Notes: generated from the letters alone by a model not told the origin. 64,000 nucleotides of DNA from Collinsella sp. (GCA_018380195.1 JAGZUC010000003.1:62001-126000); one strand, 5' to 3'. Counted from the stretch's first letter, positions 27,594-37,800 are shown. Numbers and translations: made by a program.

Positions 27594-29153
27594 TTACTCC
27601 ACCTCGCTCTGAGCGGTCTCGGTACCGAACACAGCGCGGTACATCGGCGTCGCGTGAAGCTCCTCGGTGCTCTGCTCGAGCACGATGCCGGTCGCGGTCT
27701 CCACACCGTGCACGAGAGGCAGCGGGGTGGCGATGCCAAACCACAAGATCATGACAGCCAGGATGATTTCGGGAATAAGCATGAGCGCCGGGGCCTCATG
27801 CTTGCCCATGCCCTGGGGCGCATGGCCGAACACCGACTTGAGTGCGATGCGGGTGAGCGCGGAGATGGCCACGGTAAGACCGAGGGCGACCACGACGACC
27901 AGCCACATGGGACCGGCGGTGACACCGGCGACAAAAGTCAGGAACTCGGAGATAAACATGCCAAAGGGCGGGAAGGCACCAAGACCGAGCAGTGCCAAGA
28001 TGGCGAGCGCGGCGGTTGCGGGGGCAACCTCGACGACACCCTGAATCTTAGCCAGGCTACGCGTGCCAAAGGCGTGCTGGATGTTGCCGGACACGCAGAA
28101 GGCAAGCGTCTTGGTAAAACCGTGGAACACGCAGTGCAGCAGGGCTGCGGCGATACCCAGCGGGCCACCGATACCCAGGCACAGGGCGATAACGCCCACG
28201 TTCTCCACAGACGAGTACGCAAAGCGGCGCTTGAGGTCGTCCTGGCGAAACATCGAAAGTGCCGCCACCAAAATGGACAGCGTGCCGACGATCAACAGCA
28301 AAAGTTGCGGATACTCGGCGCCCACGGCCTGGATGGTAAAGCCGTAGAAGCGCATGATCACAAGCATGGCGCACTTAAGCAGCACGCCAGAGAGCAGGGC
28401 CGAGACAGGGCTCGGGGCCTGGGAGTGGGCATCGGGCAGCCAGGTGTGCATGGGGAACAGGCCGGCCTTGGTGCCAAAGCCGATCACGATAAACGCAAAG
28501 GCGAGGCGCATGAGCGTCGGGTCGAACTGTTCGGCGTACGGCAGCACGCATGACAGGAATGCGGCCTCGTGGGCGTTGGGAATCACGTCGGCGGCGTTGG
28601 CGTAGATCAGCAGTGTACCGAACAGGCCGAAGGCCACGCCGGCGGTGCAGACCATCGCATACTTCCAAGAAGCCTCGAGGGCCGTCTTGTTCTTGTAGAT
28701 ACCCACGAGGAACACGGTGGAAAGCGTGGTTGCCTCCACGGCGGCCCACGTGAGGATCATGTTGTTGGACAGGCACGCGAGCAGCATGGTGAACACGAAC
28801 AGGCTAAACAGCGCAAAATACTGCTTGGCGCGCTCGGCGGGCATGGAGCCCTCCTCGATATCGGCCTTTACATAGGGCAGCGAGAACAGCCCCGTAAGAA
28901 AACCGATAAAGCCGATGAGCAGCACAAAGATGGCGCCCAGCGAATCGAGGTGAAACCACAGGCCAAGAGCGCTCGCGGTGTCGCCGCTCATAAGGACGTC
29001 GCCGGCCGTCATAATCGACAGCACCAGGACGGCTGCGACGGAGACCAGGTTGAGACCGGCAAACACGTTATAGGACGTGTTCTTGGGCAAAAATGCCATG
29101 ACCAGCGAGAACGCCAAAGGAGTCGCGAGCAGGGCGAGAATCAACGTTTCCAT
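27594..29153 (-). CDS. hyfF: Hydrogenase-4 membrane subunit HyfF (antiporter-like)
   Basis: 519-residue proton-conducting subunit of the NuoL/M/N-MrpD family with about 13-14 predicted helices. Conserved charged residues typical of the channel are visible in FGTKAGLFPMHTWLPDAHSQAPSPVSALLSGVLLK parts (Lys in the GTKAG segment). It lies between hyfE and hyfG with 3-base gaps, in the same order as in the E. coli hyf operon. Confidence 0.9.
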   Translation of the reverse strand: METLILALLATPLAFSLVMAFLPKNTSYNVFAGLNLVSVAAVLVLSIMTAGDVLMSGDTASALGLWFHLDSLGAIFVLLIGFIGFLTGLFSLPYVKADIEEGSMPAERAKQYFALFSLFVFTMLLACLSNNMILTWAAVEATTLSTVFLVGIYKNKTALEASWKYAMVCTAGVAFGLFGTLLIYANAADVIPNAHEAAFLSCVLPYAEQFDPTLMRLAFAFIVIGFGTKAGLFPMHTWLPDAHSQAPSPVSALLSGVLLKCAMLVIMRFYGFTIQAVGAEYPQLLLLIVGTLSILVAALSMFRQDDLKRRFAYSSVENVGVIALCLGIGGPLGIAAALLHCVFHGFTKTLAFCVSGNIQHAFGTRSLAKIQGVVEVAPATAALAILALLGLGAFPPFGMFISEFLTFVAGVTAGPMWLVVVVALGLTVAISALTRIALKSVFGHAPQGMGKHEAPALMLIPEIILAVMILWFGIATPLPLVHGVETATGIVLEQSTEELHATPMYRAVFGTETAQSEVE

Positions 29154-29156
29154 GGA

Positions 29157-29810
29157 CTACCCCCTCAGCTCGGACAGGTCGCGCGCATCGAGCGAGTGGG
29201 AGTCGTCCCAAATGCGACGCACGACGATGGACATGATGATGACGGCAAAGATGGCGTCGGTGGCGATACCGATCTCGATGATCTCGGGAGCGGTGGGGGC
29301 CAAAAGCGCGAGCGTCACATGGCTGCCGTTTTCCATAAGGCAGTATCCAAAGATCTGCTTCATGATGTTGCGCTGCGAAATGATGCAGGTGAGGCCCACA
29401 AAGAAGTGAGCGAAGCTAATAGCGAGCGCAGGCGTTGCGACCTCGGCCGTGGGCAGGCTGATCTGCGTCACGACGGCAAAGCAGATCGCTACCTCGACGG
29501 CGATGATGCAAATGGCCCACGCGGGCTTAAGGCCGGCCTTGAGCGATGCGTCGCTCGGCTCACCCATCTTCTTGTATGCGCGGTTGAGGATATAAGGGAC
29601 CAGGACGACCTTGGTGATAAAGGCAGATCCGGCCCACATAAGCAGCTCCTGCGCACCGGTGGTGGCACCGAGCGTGGCGAGCAGCCCCACGAGCACCAGC
29701 GACTGCACTGCATACCAGCTGATGGCATGCTTGATGTTCTTGGAGACGACCACCATGGTGGACGTGACGATCAGAAGGCCGCCAAGGATGTTGACGATCG
29801 AATAACCCAT
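29157..29810 (-). CDS. hyfE: Hydrogenase-4 membrane subunit HyfE
   Basis: 217-residue membrane protein with about seven helices, related to HyfE of hydrogenase-4 and distantly to NuoK-like subunits (a Glu in a helix is expected to take part in proton transfer). HyfE is absent from the smaller FHL-1 (Hyc) complex, so its presence indicates the larger Hyf-type enzyme. It starts 13 bases after hyfD. Confidence 0.88.
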   Translation of the reverse strand: MGYSIVNILGGLLIVTSTMVVVSKNIKHAISWYAVQSLVLVGLLATLGATTGAQELLMWAGSAFITKVVLVPYILNRAYKKMGEPSDASLKAGLKPAWAICIIAVEVAICFAVVTQISLPTAEVATPALAISFAHFFVGLTCIISQRNIMKQIFGYCLMENGSHVTLALLAPTAPEIIEIGIATDAIFAVIIMSIVVRRIWDDSHSLDARDLSELRG

Positions 29811-29823
29811 GTCGTTCTACCTC

Positions 29824-31281
29824 CTAACCGATCCAGCTGGCCGAAAGCGGGCCGCTGACGATGACCATGATGATGAGCACGATGAACACGAATGCCATTG
29901 CCTTGGGGAGCGGTGCACCAGCGGCGACTTCCTCGCTCGGCTCGCCGGGCAGGCAATAGCCCATCCACTTGAGGAACCAGGCGAAGGTGGCGACGGTCTC
30001 GGCAACCATGATGCACACGAGCACCAGGATCGCAACGTTGCCGGCACCAACAGAGAAGCCGCCGGCGATGATCTGGAACTTCGAGAAGAACGTGTTCATG
30101 GGCGGCACGCCGGCAATGGCGAGCGCGGCGACACCAAAGCCCACGCCCGAGATCGGGTACTTCTTTACGATGCCGCGAAGCTTGGGCAGCATACGCGTGC
30201 CGAGCGTGAAGGAGAACGAACCGGCGATCAGGAAGAACAGCGTCTTGGCGAAAGCGTGGTTAAAGATGTGGCACACGGCGCCATCAAAGGCCAGCTGGCT
30301 GCCAAAGACCGAAAGGCCCAGACCAAAGAACACATAGGAGAGCTGGGCGATCGTGGAGAAGGCCAGCAAACGCTTCACGTCCTTTTGCGGCAGGTACATA
30401 AGGAAACCAAAGAGCATGGTGACCATGGCGTCGATAATGGCGACCCAGCCCACGATCTCGGGAATCTCGCCGGCAGAGACAAGTGCACGCGCGAACACGC
30501 ACACGCCGACCTTAACCATCGAGGCACCATGCAGGTAGGCCGAAACAGGCGTCGGTGCCTCCATGGCCGAAGGCAGCCACATGTACATGGGAACCTGTGC
30601 GGACTTGGCCCAGGCCGCAAACAGCACGAGCAAAAGGACGATAGCCTTGAGCTTGGCATCGAGGCCGGCAATCGCGGTAATGGCGAAGGTGCCGGTGTGG
30701 GCAAACACGATGGCAGCGCCCAGATACAGGCCGAGCGCACCGATATGCGTGATGATCAGGGCCTTCATGCCGGCCTTCTTGGCCGTAGGCGTCATGTAGT
30801 AGCTAATGAGGCCCCAAGAGCACGCACCCGTGATCTCAAAGAACACGAGCTGGCCCAAAAGGGTCGAGCTGTACACGAGGCCGGCCATGGCGCCGATGAA
30901 GGTCGCGAGGTACGCGTAGAAGCGACGACGCGGCGCGTCGGGATGCTCACGGTTATTCTCGCTCATATAGGGGATCGAATAGATCACGACAAGCAGGCCG
31001 ATACCCACAAAGGCGGGCGCGAGCAGCGTGCTCATGCGATCGAAGGTGAATCCCATGACGAGGGTCTGCCCAAACGAGATCAGGGGGACCTGCGTGTCGG
31101 GCATGCCGGCGCCAGCGAAATTCGCGGCGAGGGCGATGGTGCAGACCGTCGAGACGGCGGCACCCAAAACGCTGAACCACTTGGCGTACGGACGGGGGAA
31201 CAGGGCGACGAGCACCGAGGCCACCATCGGGGCCGCGATAGCGACCAAGCCGAGAAGGGACAGACTGACTGCAAATGACAT
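29824..31281 (-). CDS. hyfD: Hydrogenase-4 membrane subunit HyfD (antiporter-like)
   Basis: 485 residues, about 14 helices, of the NuoL/M/N family; a signature stretch reads WAKSAQVPMYMWLPSAMEAPTPVSAYLHGA with the conserved Lys, Pro and Glu residues. With HyfB and HyfF it gives three antiporter-like subunits, suggesting that H2 evolution is coupled to ion translocation. The ion (H+ or Na+) cannot be read from the sequence. Confidence 0.9.
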   Translation of the reverse strand: MSFAVSLSLLGLVAIAAPMVASVLVALFPRPYAKWFSVLGAAVSTVCTIALAANFAGAGMPDTQVPLISFGQTLVMGFTFDRMSTLLAPAFVGIGLLVVIYSIPYMSENNREHPDAPRRRFYAYLATFIGAMAGLVYSSTLLGQLVFFEITGACSWGLISYYMTPTAKKAGMKALIITHIGALGLYLGAAIVFAHTGTFAITAIAGLDAKLKAIVLLLVLFAAWAKSAQVPMYMWLPSAMEAPTPVSAYLHGASMVKVGVCVFARALVSAGEIPEIVGWVAIIDAMVTMLFGFLMYLPQKDVKRLLAFSTIAQLSYVFFGLGLSVFGSQLAFDGAVCHIFNHAFAKTLFFLIAGSFSFTLGTRMLPKLRGIVKKYPISGVGFGVAALAIAGVPPMNTFFSKFQIIAGGFSVGAGNVAILVLVCIMVAETVATFAWFLKWMGYCLPGEPSEEVAAGAPLPKAMAFVFIVLIIMVIVSGPLSASWIG

Positions 31282-31296
31282 TGTTTCTCCCTTCTC

Positions 31297-32223
31297 CTAC
31301 ACGCCGACGACCACGAAGACAAACGCCAGAACGGCGATGCCCACGACAGCCCAGGTCTGATTACCGAGTACCTTAAAACGCGAGCGCGAGCAGGAGTTCT
31401 CGATCACGCCGCATACGACAAAGTCGATCAGGCACTTCACCAGGAAGATGACGGCGCCCAGAACGGCGGCAGCGCCCATGGTCGCGGGCTCGCCCCAGGG
31501 GACGAAGATCGCGCAGAACCAGGCGACGACCAGGACCTGTTTCATAGACATGGCGAGCTTGGCCATGGCGAGCGACGGGCCGGAAAGCTCGGCGAGCGGA
31601 CCTTCCTGAAGCTCCTGCTCGGCCTCGGCCTGATCAAACGGCAACTTGCCGAGTTCCATGTAGCAGGCAATCGCAAAGGCAATGCCGGCGAGGATCACGG
31701 CGACCGGCGCGTCGATGGCGCCCGTCATGATGTGCTGACCCATGGTGGCGATGTCGGTGGAGCCGCACACCAGGGCGGCGGCAAACAGCGCCAGCAGCAT
31801 GGACGGCTCGATGAGCACGCTCATGAGCAGCTCGCGAACGCCGCCGATACCGGCGTAGGCGTTGGACGAATCCACACCGCAGAGGGCGAAGAAGAAGCGG
31901 GCGAGCGCCAGGCTGTACATGATGGTGATGGCGTCACCAAAGACCGGGATGGGGCTTTGTGCCGTAAAGAGCGGCAAGCCCATCGCGAGCATAAAGGCGA
32001 CGGCGAAGAACAGCGGCGGCATGATGCGCAGCGCAAAGCTCGCATCCTCGCTCTGGGACTCGGGGCGCGCAAAGAGCTTGGCCAGGTCGCGGTAGTCCTG
32101 CATGATGCTGGGGCCGCGACGGTTGTGCATCTTGGCGCGGATCACGCGGCCGAGACCGGAGAAGAACGGAGCGACGGCCATGACGACCACGCCCTGCAGA
32201 ACGGCAAGTACGATGTTGTTCAT
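31297..32223 (-). CDS. hyfC: Hydrogenase-4 membrane anchor HyfC/HycD (NuoH-like)
   Basis: 308-residue NuoH homologue that anchors the soluble arm. The cytoplasmic loop RGPSIMQDYRDLAKLFARP and the LPFDQAEAEQELQEG segment are the family's conserved loops. About eight helices. It is followed by hyfD after 15 bases and preceded by hyfB after 12 bases. Confidence 0.92.
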   Translation of the reverse strand: MNNIVLAVLQGVVVMAVAPFFSGLGRVIRAKMHNRRGPSIMQDYRDLAKLFARPESQSEDASFALRIMPPLFFAVAFMLAMGLPLFTAQSPIPVFGDAITIMYSLALARFFFALCGVDSSNAYAGIGGVRELLMSVLIEPSMLLALFAAALVCGSTDIATMGQHIMTGAIDAPVAVILAGIAFAIACYMELGKLPFDQAEAEQELQEGPLAELSGPSLAMAKLAMSMKQVLVVAWFCAIFVPWGEPATMGAAAVLGAVIFLVKCLIDFVVCGVIENSCSRSRFKVLGNQTWAVVGIAVLAFVFVVVGV

Positions 32224-32235
32224 GCTCTCCCCTCC

Positions 32236-34254
32236 TTAACCCATTTGCACGGCGAGCACGAGGAACACCACGAGTGCCGCGACGATATAGCAGATATAGA
32301 TGCTGTAGTTGCCGCCCTCGAGCTTAGTCGCGAGGTCGGCGAGCTTCTCGACACCCTTATGCGGGGCATCGACGAGAACCTTGTCGGGTACGGGCTCCAC
32401 AGCCTCGGCCACACCGGTGAGCTTCTGGAAGAAGTGCGCGATGGACCAGCAGACGGCCGTGCAGCGGTCGCGCAGCGTGTAGAGCGGCTGCATAAACCAG
32501 GACACCTCGGAGGCAAAGGTCGTGGCCACGACGGGCATATGCTCGTTGGGAGCATAGCCGCATGCCCACGGCTGGGACTTTTGCACCTTACCGACGGTCT
32601 TGAGCTTGCGATAACCGCAAGCAAGGCCGACAAGCACCACGAGCGCAATGGCGATCGCGGGCGTGGAGGTGGCGGCGCCGGAGTACTGGTTCATGAGCTC
32701 CATGCCCTCGGCGGCAAACACGCCACCGTACGGATGCAACACGGACGCGGCGACATCGACCAGCACAGGCGCGATCACGGGAGCGCCAATGCCCAGCACG
32801 ACGCAGATGGCCGCAAGCAGCCCCTGCGCAAACACCATGGGGGCGGGAACCTCCTTGGCATTGGCCGCGGCCTCGGAGCGGGGCGCGGAGGCAAAGGAGA
32901 CACCATAGGCCTTGACGAAGCACGTAACAGCCAGCGCGCCGGTAATGGCAAGCGCGACGGCAGCGAACACGGCCACGATCATGACGGCCTTGTCGCCCTG
33001 CATGGCGGCGTTAAACAGCGACTGGTAGGTAAACCACTCGGACACAAAGCCGTTGAAGGGCGGGATGGCCGAGATGGCAAGCGCGCCAACGAGGAAGCAG
33101 ATGGCCGTTGCCGGCATACGACGGAACAGGCCGCCCATCTTCTCCATATTGCGCGCACCCGTGGAGTACAGCAGCGCACCGGCGCCCAAGAACAGCTCGC
33201 CCTTAAACATCGCATGGTTAAACGTGTGGTAGAGGGCGGCCATCAGGGCCAGGACGGCGATGCCGACAGAGTTGAGCGCCATGGCGGCCATGGAAGCGCC
33301 GACGCCGAGCAGAATGATGCCGATGTTCTCGACGGAGTGATAGGCCAGCAGGCGCTTGATGTCATGCTCCTGCAGGGCGAAGGCCACGCCGAGGACCGAC
33401 GAGATCGCACCGAAGACCATGACCATAAGGCCCCACCAGACCTGAACGCCCGAAGCAGAAAGCAGGTCGAGACCAACCTTGAGGATACCGAAGATACCGA
33501 TCTTGATCATGCCGCCGGACATGAGGGCCGACACGTTGGACGGCGCCTCGGGATGTGCCTTGGGCAGCCAGCCGTGCAGCGGGATGATACCGGCCTTGGC
33601 GCCAAAGCCAAAGAAGGCGAGCACGAAGCACACGGATGCGACCGCGGGGCTAAACTGCGTGGCACGGAAATCCGCAAAGGCAAACGAGCCGCCGGCGAAG
33701 TTGGTCATGGTGAGGAAGCTCGCCATGATGAGCACAAAGCCCACGTGCGCGATCACAAAGTAGAGCCAACCACCATGGATGGAGTTCTCGTTCTCCTCGA
33801 TTACGACCAGGAAGTACGAGGTCAGCGACATAAGCTCAAAGGCGACCAGGAACCAAAACACGTTGTCGGCTGTGATGACGAGCATCATGGAAGCCACGAA
33901 GGTGTTAAAGAAGAAGCCGGCGCGGCCCTTTTTGCCCGGGTACTCATCAAAGTAGTTGAGACCGTAGATCGAACCGGCAAACGCGAGCACCGAGATGAGC
34001 GCCACGAACAGGCCGGACAGCTGATTGAGCAGCAGCTGGAAATGGGCAAACGGGAAAAACACGATGGTGTCGACCGACGTGACATCGCCCAGCACGGCCT
34101 GGATACCAGCCACAAACGAAAGCACCGCGGCGACGGCGCCGATAAGGCAGCCGGCGGTCTTGGCGGCGTTATCGGCCTTGATCAGCAGAACCGAGGCGAG
34201 CGCACCGATGCACGAGACGGCAAGCGATGCGATAAACAGCGTCATGCTATCCAT
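32236..34254 (-). CDS. hyfB: Hydrogenase-4 membrane subunit HyfB/HycC (antiporter-like)
   Basis: 672-residue subunit, the same length as E. coli HyfB, with about 16 helices: a NuoL-type core (FGFGAKAGIIPLHGWLPKAHPEAPSNVSALMSGGMIKIG) and a C-terminal extension with a cytoplasmic stretch (about 560-640) and a final helix. Its start overlaps the end of hyfA by 8 bases, implying coupled translation. Confidence 0.92.
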   Translation of the reverse strand: MDSMTLFIASLAVSCIGALASVLLIKADNAAKTAGCLIGAVAAVLSFVAGIQAVLGDVTSVDTIVFFPFAHFQLLLNQLSGLFVALISVLAFAGSIYGLNYFDEYPGKKGRAGFFFNTFVASMMLVITADNVFWFLVAFELMSLTSYFLVVIEENENSIHGGWLYFVIAHVGFVLIMASFLTMTNFAGGSFAFADFRATQFSPAVASVCFVLAFFGFGAKAGIIPLHGWLPKAHPEAPSNVSALMSGGMIKIGIFGILKVGLDLLSASGVQVWWGLMVMVFGAISSVLGVAFALQEHDIKRLLAYHSVENIGIILLGVGASMAAMALNSVGIAVLALMAALYHTFNHAMFKGELFLGAGALLYSTGARNMEKMGGLFRRMPATAICFLVGALAISAIPPFNGFVSEWFTYQSLFNAAMQGDKAVMIVAVFAAVALAITGALAVTCFVKAYGVSFASAPRSEAAANAKEVPAPMVFAQGLLAAICVVLGIGAPVIAPVLVDVAASVLHPYGGVFAAEGMELMNQYSGAATSTPAIAIALVVLVGLACGYRKLKTVGKVQKSQPWACGYAPNEHMPVVATTFASEVSWFMQPLYTLRDRCTAVCWSIAHFFQKLTGVAEAVEPVPDKVLVDAPHKGVEKLADLATKLEGGNYSIYICYIVAALVVFLVLAVQMG

Positions 34255-34864
34255 TGTTTACGCTCCCTTCTGCTTTCTCGGACAAACCCTGGGCCACAGC
34301 GGTAACGTCGACGGACGGACCGTTTTCGATCGAGCGCAGGCGCTTGGCCTCGTCGAGTTCGCGATCGGCCGCGCCGCCCATGACGGTCAGCGCCTTGGTG
34401 GGGCACGCCGCCACACAATGCGGGCCGTCCGGATCGAAGGCGCACAGGTCGCACTTGACGGCGCAGGTGTACTGGCCAGGAGCCCACGTAAGCAGGCTGC
34501 TCAGGGACTTAGGATACGAAGGTGTCGGGTCGCACATGCCTGCGACACCGGCGATAGACGTGCCATCGGGATGGATGGCACCGAAGGGGCACGCGATGGC
34601 GCACAGCCTGCACCCGATGCACTCCTGCTCCTTGACGTGGATGCGGTCGCCATCGTGCTCGATGGCATTCACCGGGCAGACCTCGGCGCAGGGGGCACCC
34701 TCGCAATGGTGGCAGGCAAGGGCGGCCGAAATACCACCGGTCTTCACGAGCGCCAGGCGCGGCGTATCCTGAAGACCCTGCATCCGGTGGGCGTCGGCAC
34801 AGGCGGACTGGCATGTTCCGCAGCCGATGCACCTCTCCGGGTTGATGTCGATGAAGCGGTTCAT
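34247..34864 (-). CDS. hyfA: Hydrogenase-4 electron-transfer ferredoxin HyfA/HycB
   Basis: 205-residue protein with four [4Fe-4S] motifs (CIGCGTCQSAC, CHHCEGAPCAEVCP, CIGCRLCAIACP and CAVKCDLC...CVAACP) that pass electrons from FdhF to the hydrogenase. The ATG at 34864 follows AAAGGAAG; a GTG two codons upstream is less likely. Between fdhF and hyfB. Residues 103-120 form an insertion between the third and fourth motifs that HydN also has in shorter form. Confidence 0.93.
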   Translation of the reverse strand: MNRFIDINPERCIGCGTCQSACADAHRMQGLQDTPRLALVKTGGISAALACHHCEGAPCAEVCPVNAIEHDGDRIHVKEQECIGCRLCAIACPFGAIHPDGTSIAGVAGMCDPTPSYPKSLSSLLTWAPGQYTCAVKCDLCAFDPDGPHCVAACPTKALTVMGGAADRELDEAKRLRSIENGPSVDVTAVAQGLSEKAEGSVNNG

Positions 34865-34942
34865 CCCCACTTCCTTTCAAAATAACGGGCCGGGCTCCCG
34901 AACGTACGGGACGCCCGGCCCAAAAAGCCAACGAGAACGGGA

Positions 34943-37165
34943 CTACACGATTTGATTCACGTGCGTCTCGTCGTCGAACTTGGCGGCGCCGGGCTCAACG
35001 TCCTGAGGAGCGGCGGCGTCCACCAGAGCCTGCTTAAGCTCGGTGTACTGACGCTCGACCTCGCCCTCAGCCCAGACCTGGTCGGCGATAGCGTCGACCT
35101 GGCAGGCGGAGAACTTGTCCTCGGGCGTATGCGAGACCGGGTCGACCTTGTGAATGGTCAGCTCGTTGCACTTGCCAATCCACCACTGGTAGGTCATATA
35201 GACCGTGCCCTTGTTGATACGGTCGCTCACGTCGGCGCGGCTGTATACCTGGCCGCGGCGGCTGTGAATCGAGACGATGTCGCCGTTCTTGATGCCGCGC
35301 GCCTGGGCGTCCGCGGGATTCATGCGGACAAAGCCGGGCTCGTCGGCGAGCAGCGCCAGCGTCTTGCAGTTGCCGGTCATCGAGCGGCAGCTGTAGTGGC
35401 CGACCTCACGGACGGTGCACAGGATGAGCGGGTACTCATCGTCGGGAAGCTCGGAGGGCGCCTCCCAGTCGTGCGCCATCAGGTTGGCGCGGCCGTCCTT
35501 GGTGGTGAACTTGCCACCAGCGAACATGTCGGCCGTGCCGTGGTCGTTCACATCGGTGCTCTTGACGGGCCACTGGGCGTAACCGCCCTCGGGAGCCATC
35601 TTCTCGTAGGTTGCGCCCACAAAGTTGGGGCACAGGCTAATGCACTCGTTCCAGATCTGCTCGGTGTTGTCGTAGTGCATGGGGTAGCCCATGCGCGTAG
35701 ACAGGTCCGCGAAGATCTCCCAGTCGTGGCGGCACTCGCCCTTGGGCGGAACAGCCGCGTCAAAGTGCTGGAAGCTACGGTCGGATGCGGTAAAGACACC
35801 CTCGTGCTCGCCCCAAGAAGTAGCGGGCAGGATGACGTCGGCGAGCATAGTCGTCTGCGTCATAAAGATGTCCTGGCAAATGAACAGATCCAGCTCGGAG
35901 AGCGTCTTGCGCATGCCGGCCGAATCGGGCTCGGTCTGCACCGGGTCCTCGCCGTAGTTGTAGAAGCAATGCACCTTGCCCTCGTCGACCAGGTGGCCCA
36001 GGTCGGTGAGCTTGTAGCCCTCCTCCAAGGGGAGCTTTTCCTCGGGCACGCCCCAAGCCTTGGCAAACTTGGCGCGAGCGGCGGGGTCGGTGACTTTCTG
36101 GTAGCCAGGGTACAGGTTGGGCAGCATGCCCATATCGCAGGAGCCCTGGACGTTATTCTGACCGCGCACGGGCGCGAGGCCGGAATTGGGTTTGCCGATC
36201 TGGCCGGCAACGCAGGCGATGGAGGCGATGGTGTGCACCGTCTTCAGGTTCTGCTTCTGCTGGCATACGCCCATGCCCCAGCCAATGATGGCAGAGGGCT
36301 TCGCCGTGGCGTACATCTCGGCAGCTTGGTGGATCAGCGCGGGCTCGACACCCGTGATGTCCTGTACAGATTCGGGAGTGTAGTTCTTGATGGTCTCCCA
36401 CCACTCGTCAAAGCCGTTCGTGTGCTCGGCGACGAATTCCTTGTCGTAGAGGCCATCGTTGACCAAGCAGTTGGCAAAGGCGTTGAGGAACGCAACGTTG
36501 CAACCGTTCTTGATCGGAAGGTAGAGATCGGCGATACGCGCGGTTTCGATATGGCGCGGATCGGCGACGATGATCTTGCAACCCTTTTCTTTGGCTCGCA
36601 CGATACGCCTTGCGACGATGGGGTGCGAATCGGCAGGGTTATAGCCGAAGAGGAAAATGCAGCCCGCATCCTCCATACCGGGGATGGAGCATGACATGCA
36701 ACCTGAACCAACCGTGTCCATCAGACCGAGGACAGTAGGGCCGTGTCAAGTACGGGCGCAGTTGTCCACGCTGTGGGTGCCGATGCACGCACGCGTAAAC
36801 TTCTGCATGACGTAGTTCGCCTCATTGCCGCCGCCTCGCGAGGAGCCGGTGGTCATGACAGCGTTAGGACCATATTCGTCAATTATGGCCTGCATCTTAG
36901 ATGCGGTGAAATCCAGTGCCTCGTCCCAGCTTACGCGCTCAAGATCCGCGCCCTTAGTGCGGCGGATCATCGGGTGCAGTACGCGAGGAGTCAAGATCTT
37001 GGTGTCGTTGATGAAGTCGTAGCCGCTCATGCCCTTAAGGCACAGCTCGCCCTGATTGGTGATGCCGTTGAGCGGTTCGGTACCCACGACCTGGCCGTTT
37101 TGGACCAGGAGGTTAAACTGGCAACCGGCGCCACAATACGGGCAGATCACTTTATGCTTCTCCAT
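34943..37165 (-). CDS. fdhF: Formate dehydrogenase H, selenocysteine-containing
   Basis: 740-residue bis-MGD formate dehydrogenase of formate hydrogenlyase. An in-frame TGA at 36748-36746 is codon 140, in the context DNCART-U-HGPTVLGL, which is the Sec140-His141 pair of E. coli FdhF. The cluster ligands C8, C11, C15 and C42 and K44 fall at exactly the E. coli positions. The UGA is followed by a SECIS-like hairpin. Read-through joins two open frames with uninterrupted family similarity, so this is not a pseudogene. Start 37165 has AAGGAAGGAGG upstream. The C-terminal part is slightly longer than the 715-residue E. coli enzyme. Confidence 0.97.
36706..36748 (-). promoter_or_regulatory. SECIS element of fdhF with Sec UGA codon
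   Basis: UGA at 36748-36746 is followed by CACGGCCC and a stem TGTCC/GGACA with the loop TCGGTCTGAT. The GGUCU of the loop starts 18 bases after UGA, the same spacing as in E. coli fdhF, which has GGUCU in its SelB-binding loop. Confidence 0.85.
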
Positions 37166-37241
37166 GACACCCTCCTTCCTTTCTCTGCTACCGATTAATC
37201 GGTACGTATTTGACAATCGTTGGGCCTGTATGGCCGCCCGC

Positions 37242-37760
37242 CTACGCCTCGTTTTCGATGGTGGCGCGGGCACGCTCGGCGGTTAGTTCCGCCAGGCGCT
37301 CCTCGTCTACCAGGGTGAGGCCCTTGGTCGGGCACGCCTCGGCACACGCCGGACCGCCGGGACGGTCCACGCACAGGTCGCACTTGAGCACGAAGCTCTT
37401 AGTCTGCGAACCCACGCGCACGTCGCCCATCAAGACGGGGACCTGCGTGGTCGCCACGCTCACGGCGCCAAAGGGGCAGGCCATGACGCAGCTCTTGCAG
37501 CCGATGCAGTTGTCCTCGTTAACACCGATGCGATGGTTCTTTGGATCAAAGAACAAGGCACCCGTGGGGCAGGCCTTGGCGCACGGGGCATCCTCGCAGT
37601 GATGGCAAGCCACCGGTGCGGAGATCTCGTAGGTGCGCGTTACGCGCAAGCGAGGTGCGGCGATGTTGCCGGGAATATCGTGTGCCTCGATGCACGCCGC
37701 CATACAGGTTTGGCACCCAATGCAACGTGAGGAATCGGCTACGACTCGTTTATTGCCCAT
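37242..37760 (-). CDS. hydN: HydN/HycB-like 4Fe-4S electron carrier
   Basis: 172-residue protein with four [4Fe-4S] motifs (CIGCQTCMAAC, CHHCEDAPCAKACP, CIGCKSCVMACP and CDLC...CAEACP). In E. coli hydN is co-transcribed with regulatory/maturation genes and helps FdhF activity. Here it precedes fdhF by 76 bases and is the first gene of the run that ends at focA. Start 37760 (MGNKRVVA) has GGAGGGAG upstream. A long in-frame extension upstream falls within a hairpin and has no ribosome site. Confidence 0.88.
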   Translation of the reverse strand: MGNKRVVADSSRCIGCQTCMAACIEAHDIPGNIAAPRLRVTRTYEISAPVACHHCEDAPCAKACPTGALFFDPKNHRIGVNEDNCIGCKSCVMACPFGAVSVATTQVPVLMGDVRVGSQTKSFVLKCDLCVDRPGGPACAEACPTKGLTLVDEERLAELTAERARATIENEA

Positions 37761-37800
37761 GTTGTTCACTCCCTCCTGAATCCCATGCCGGAGAGACCCT

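Noticed and set aside
31732..34305. 857-codon open frame on the plus strand, and similar long plus-strand frames at 3488-5644, 8017-9375 and 9553-12492
   Set aside because: Each lies antisense to a gene with strong family motifs (hyfB/C, valS, tig, molybdenum hydroxylase). Their products are rich in His, Arg, Gly and Asp with no recognisable domain, which is the expected shadow in high-GC DNA.
34943..37165. fdhF read as a pseudogene or as two genes
   Set aside because: The only interruption is UGA at the known Sec position with a SECIS hairpin and a full Sec machinery nearby.
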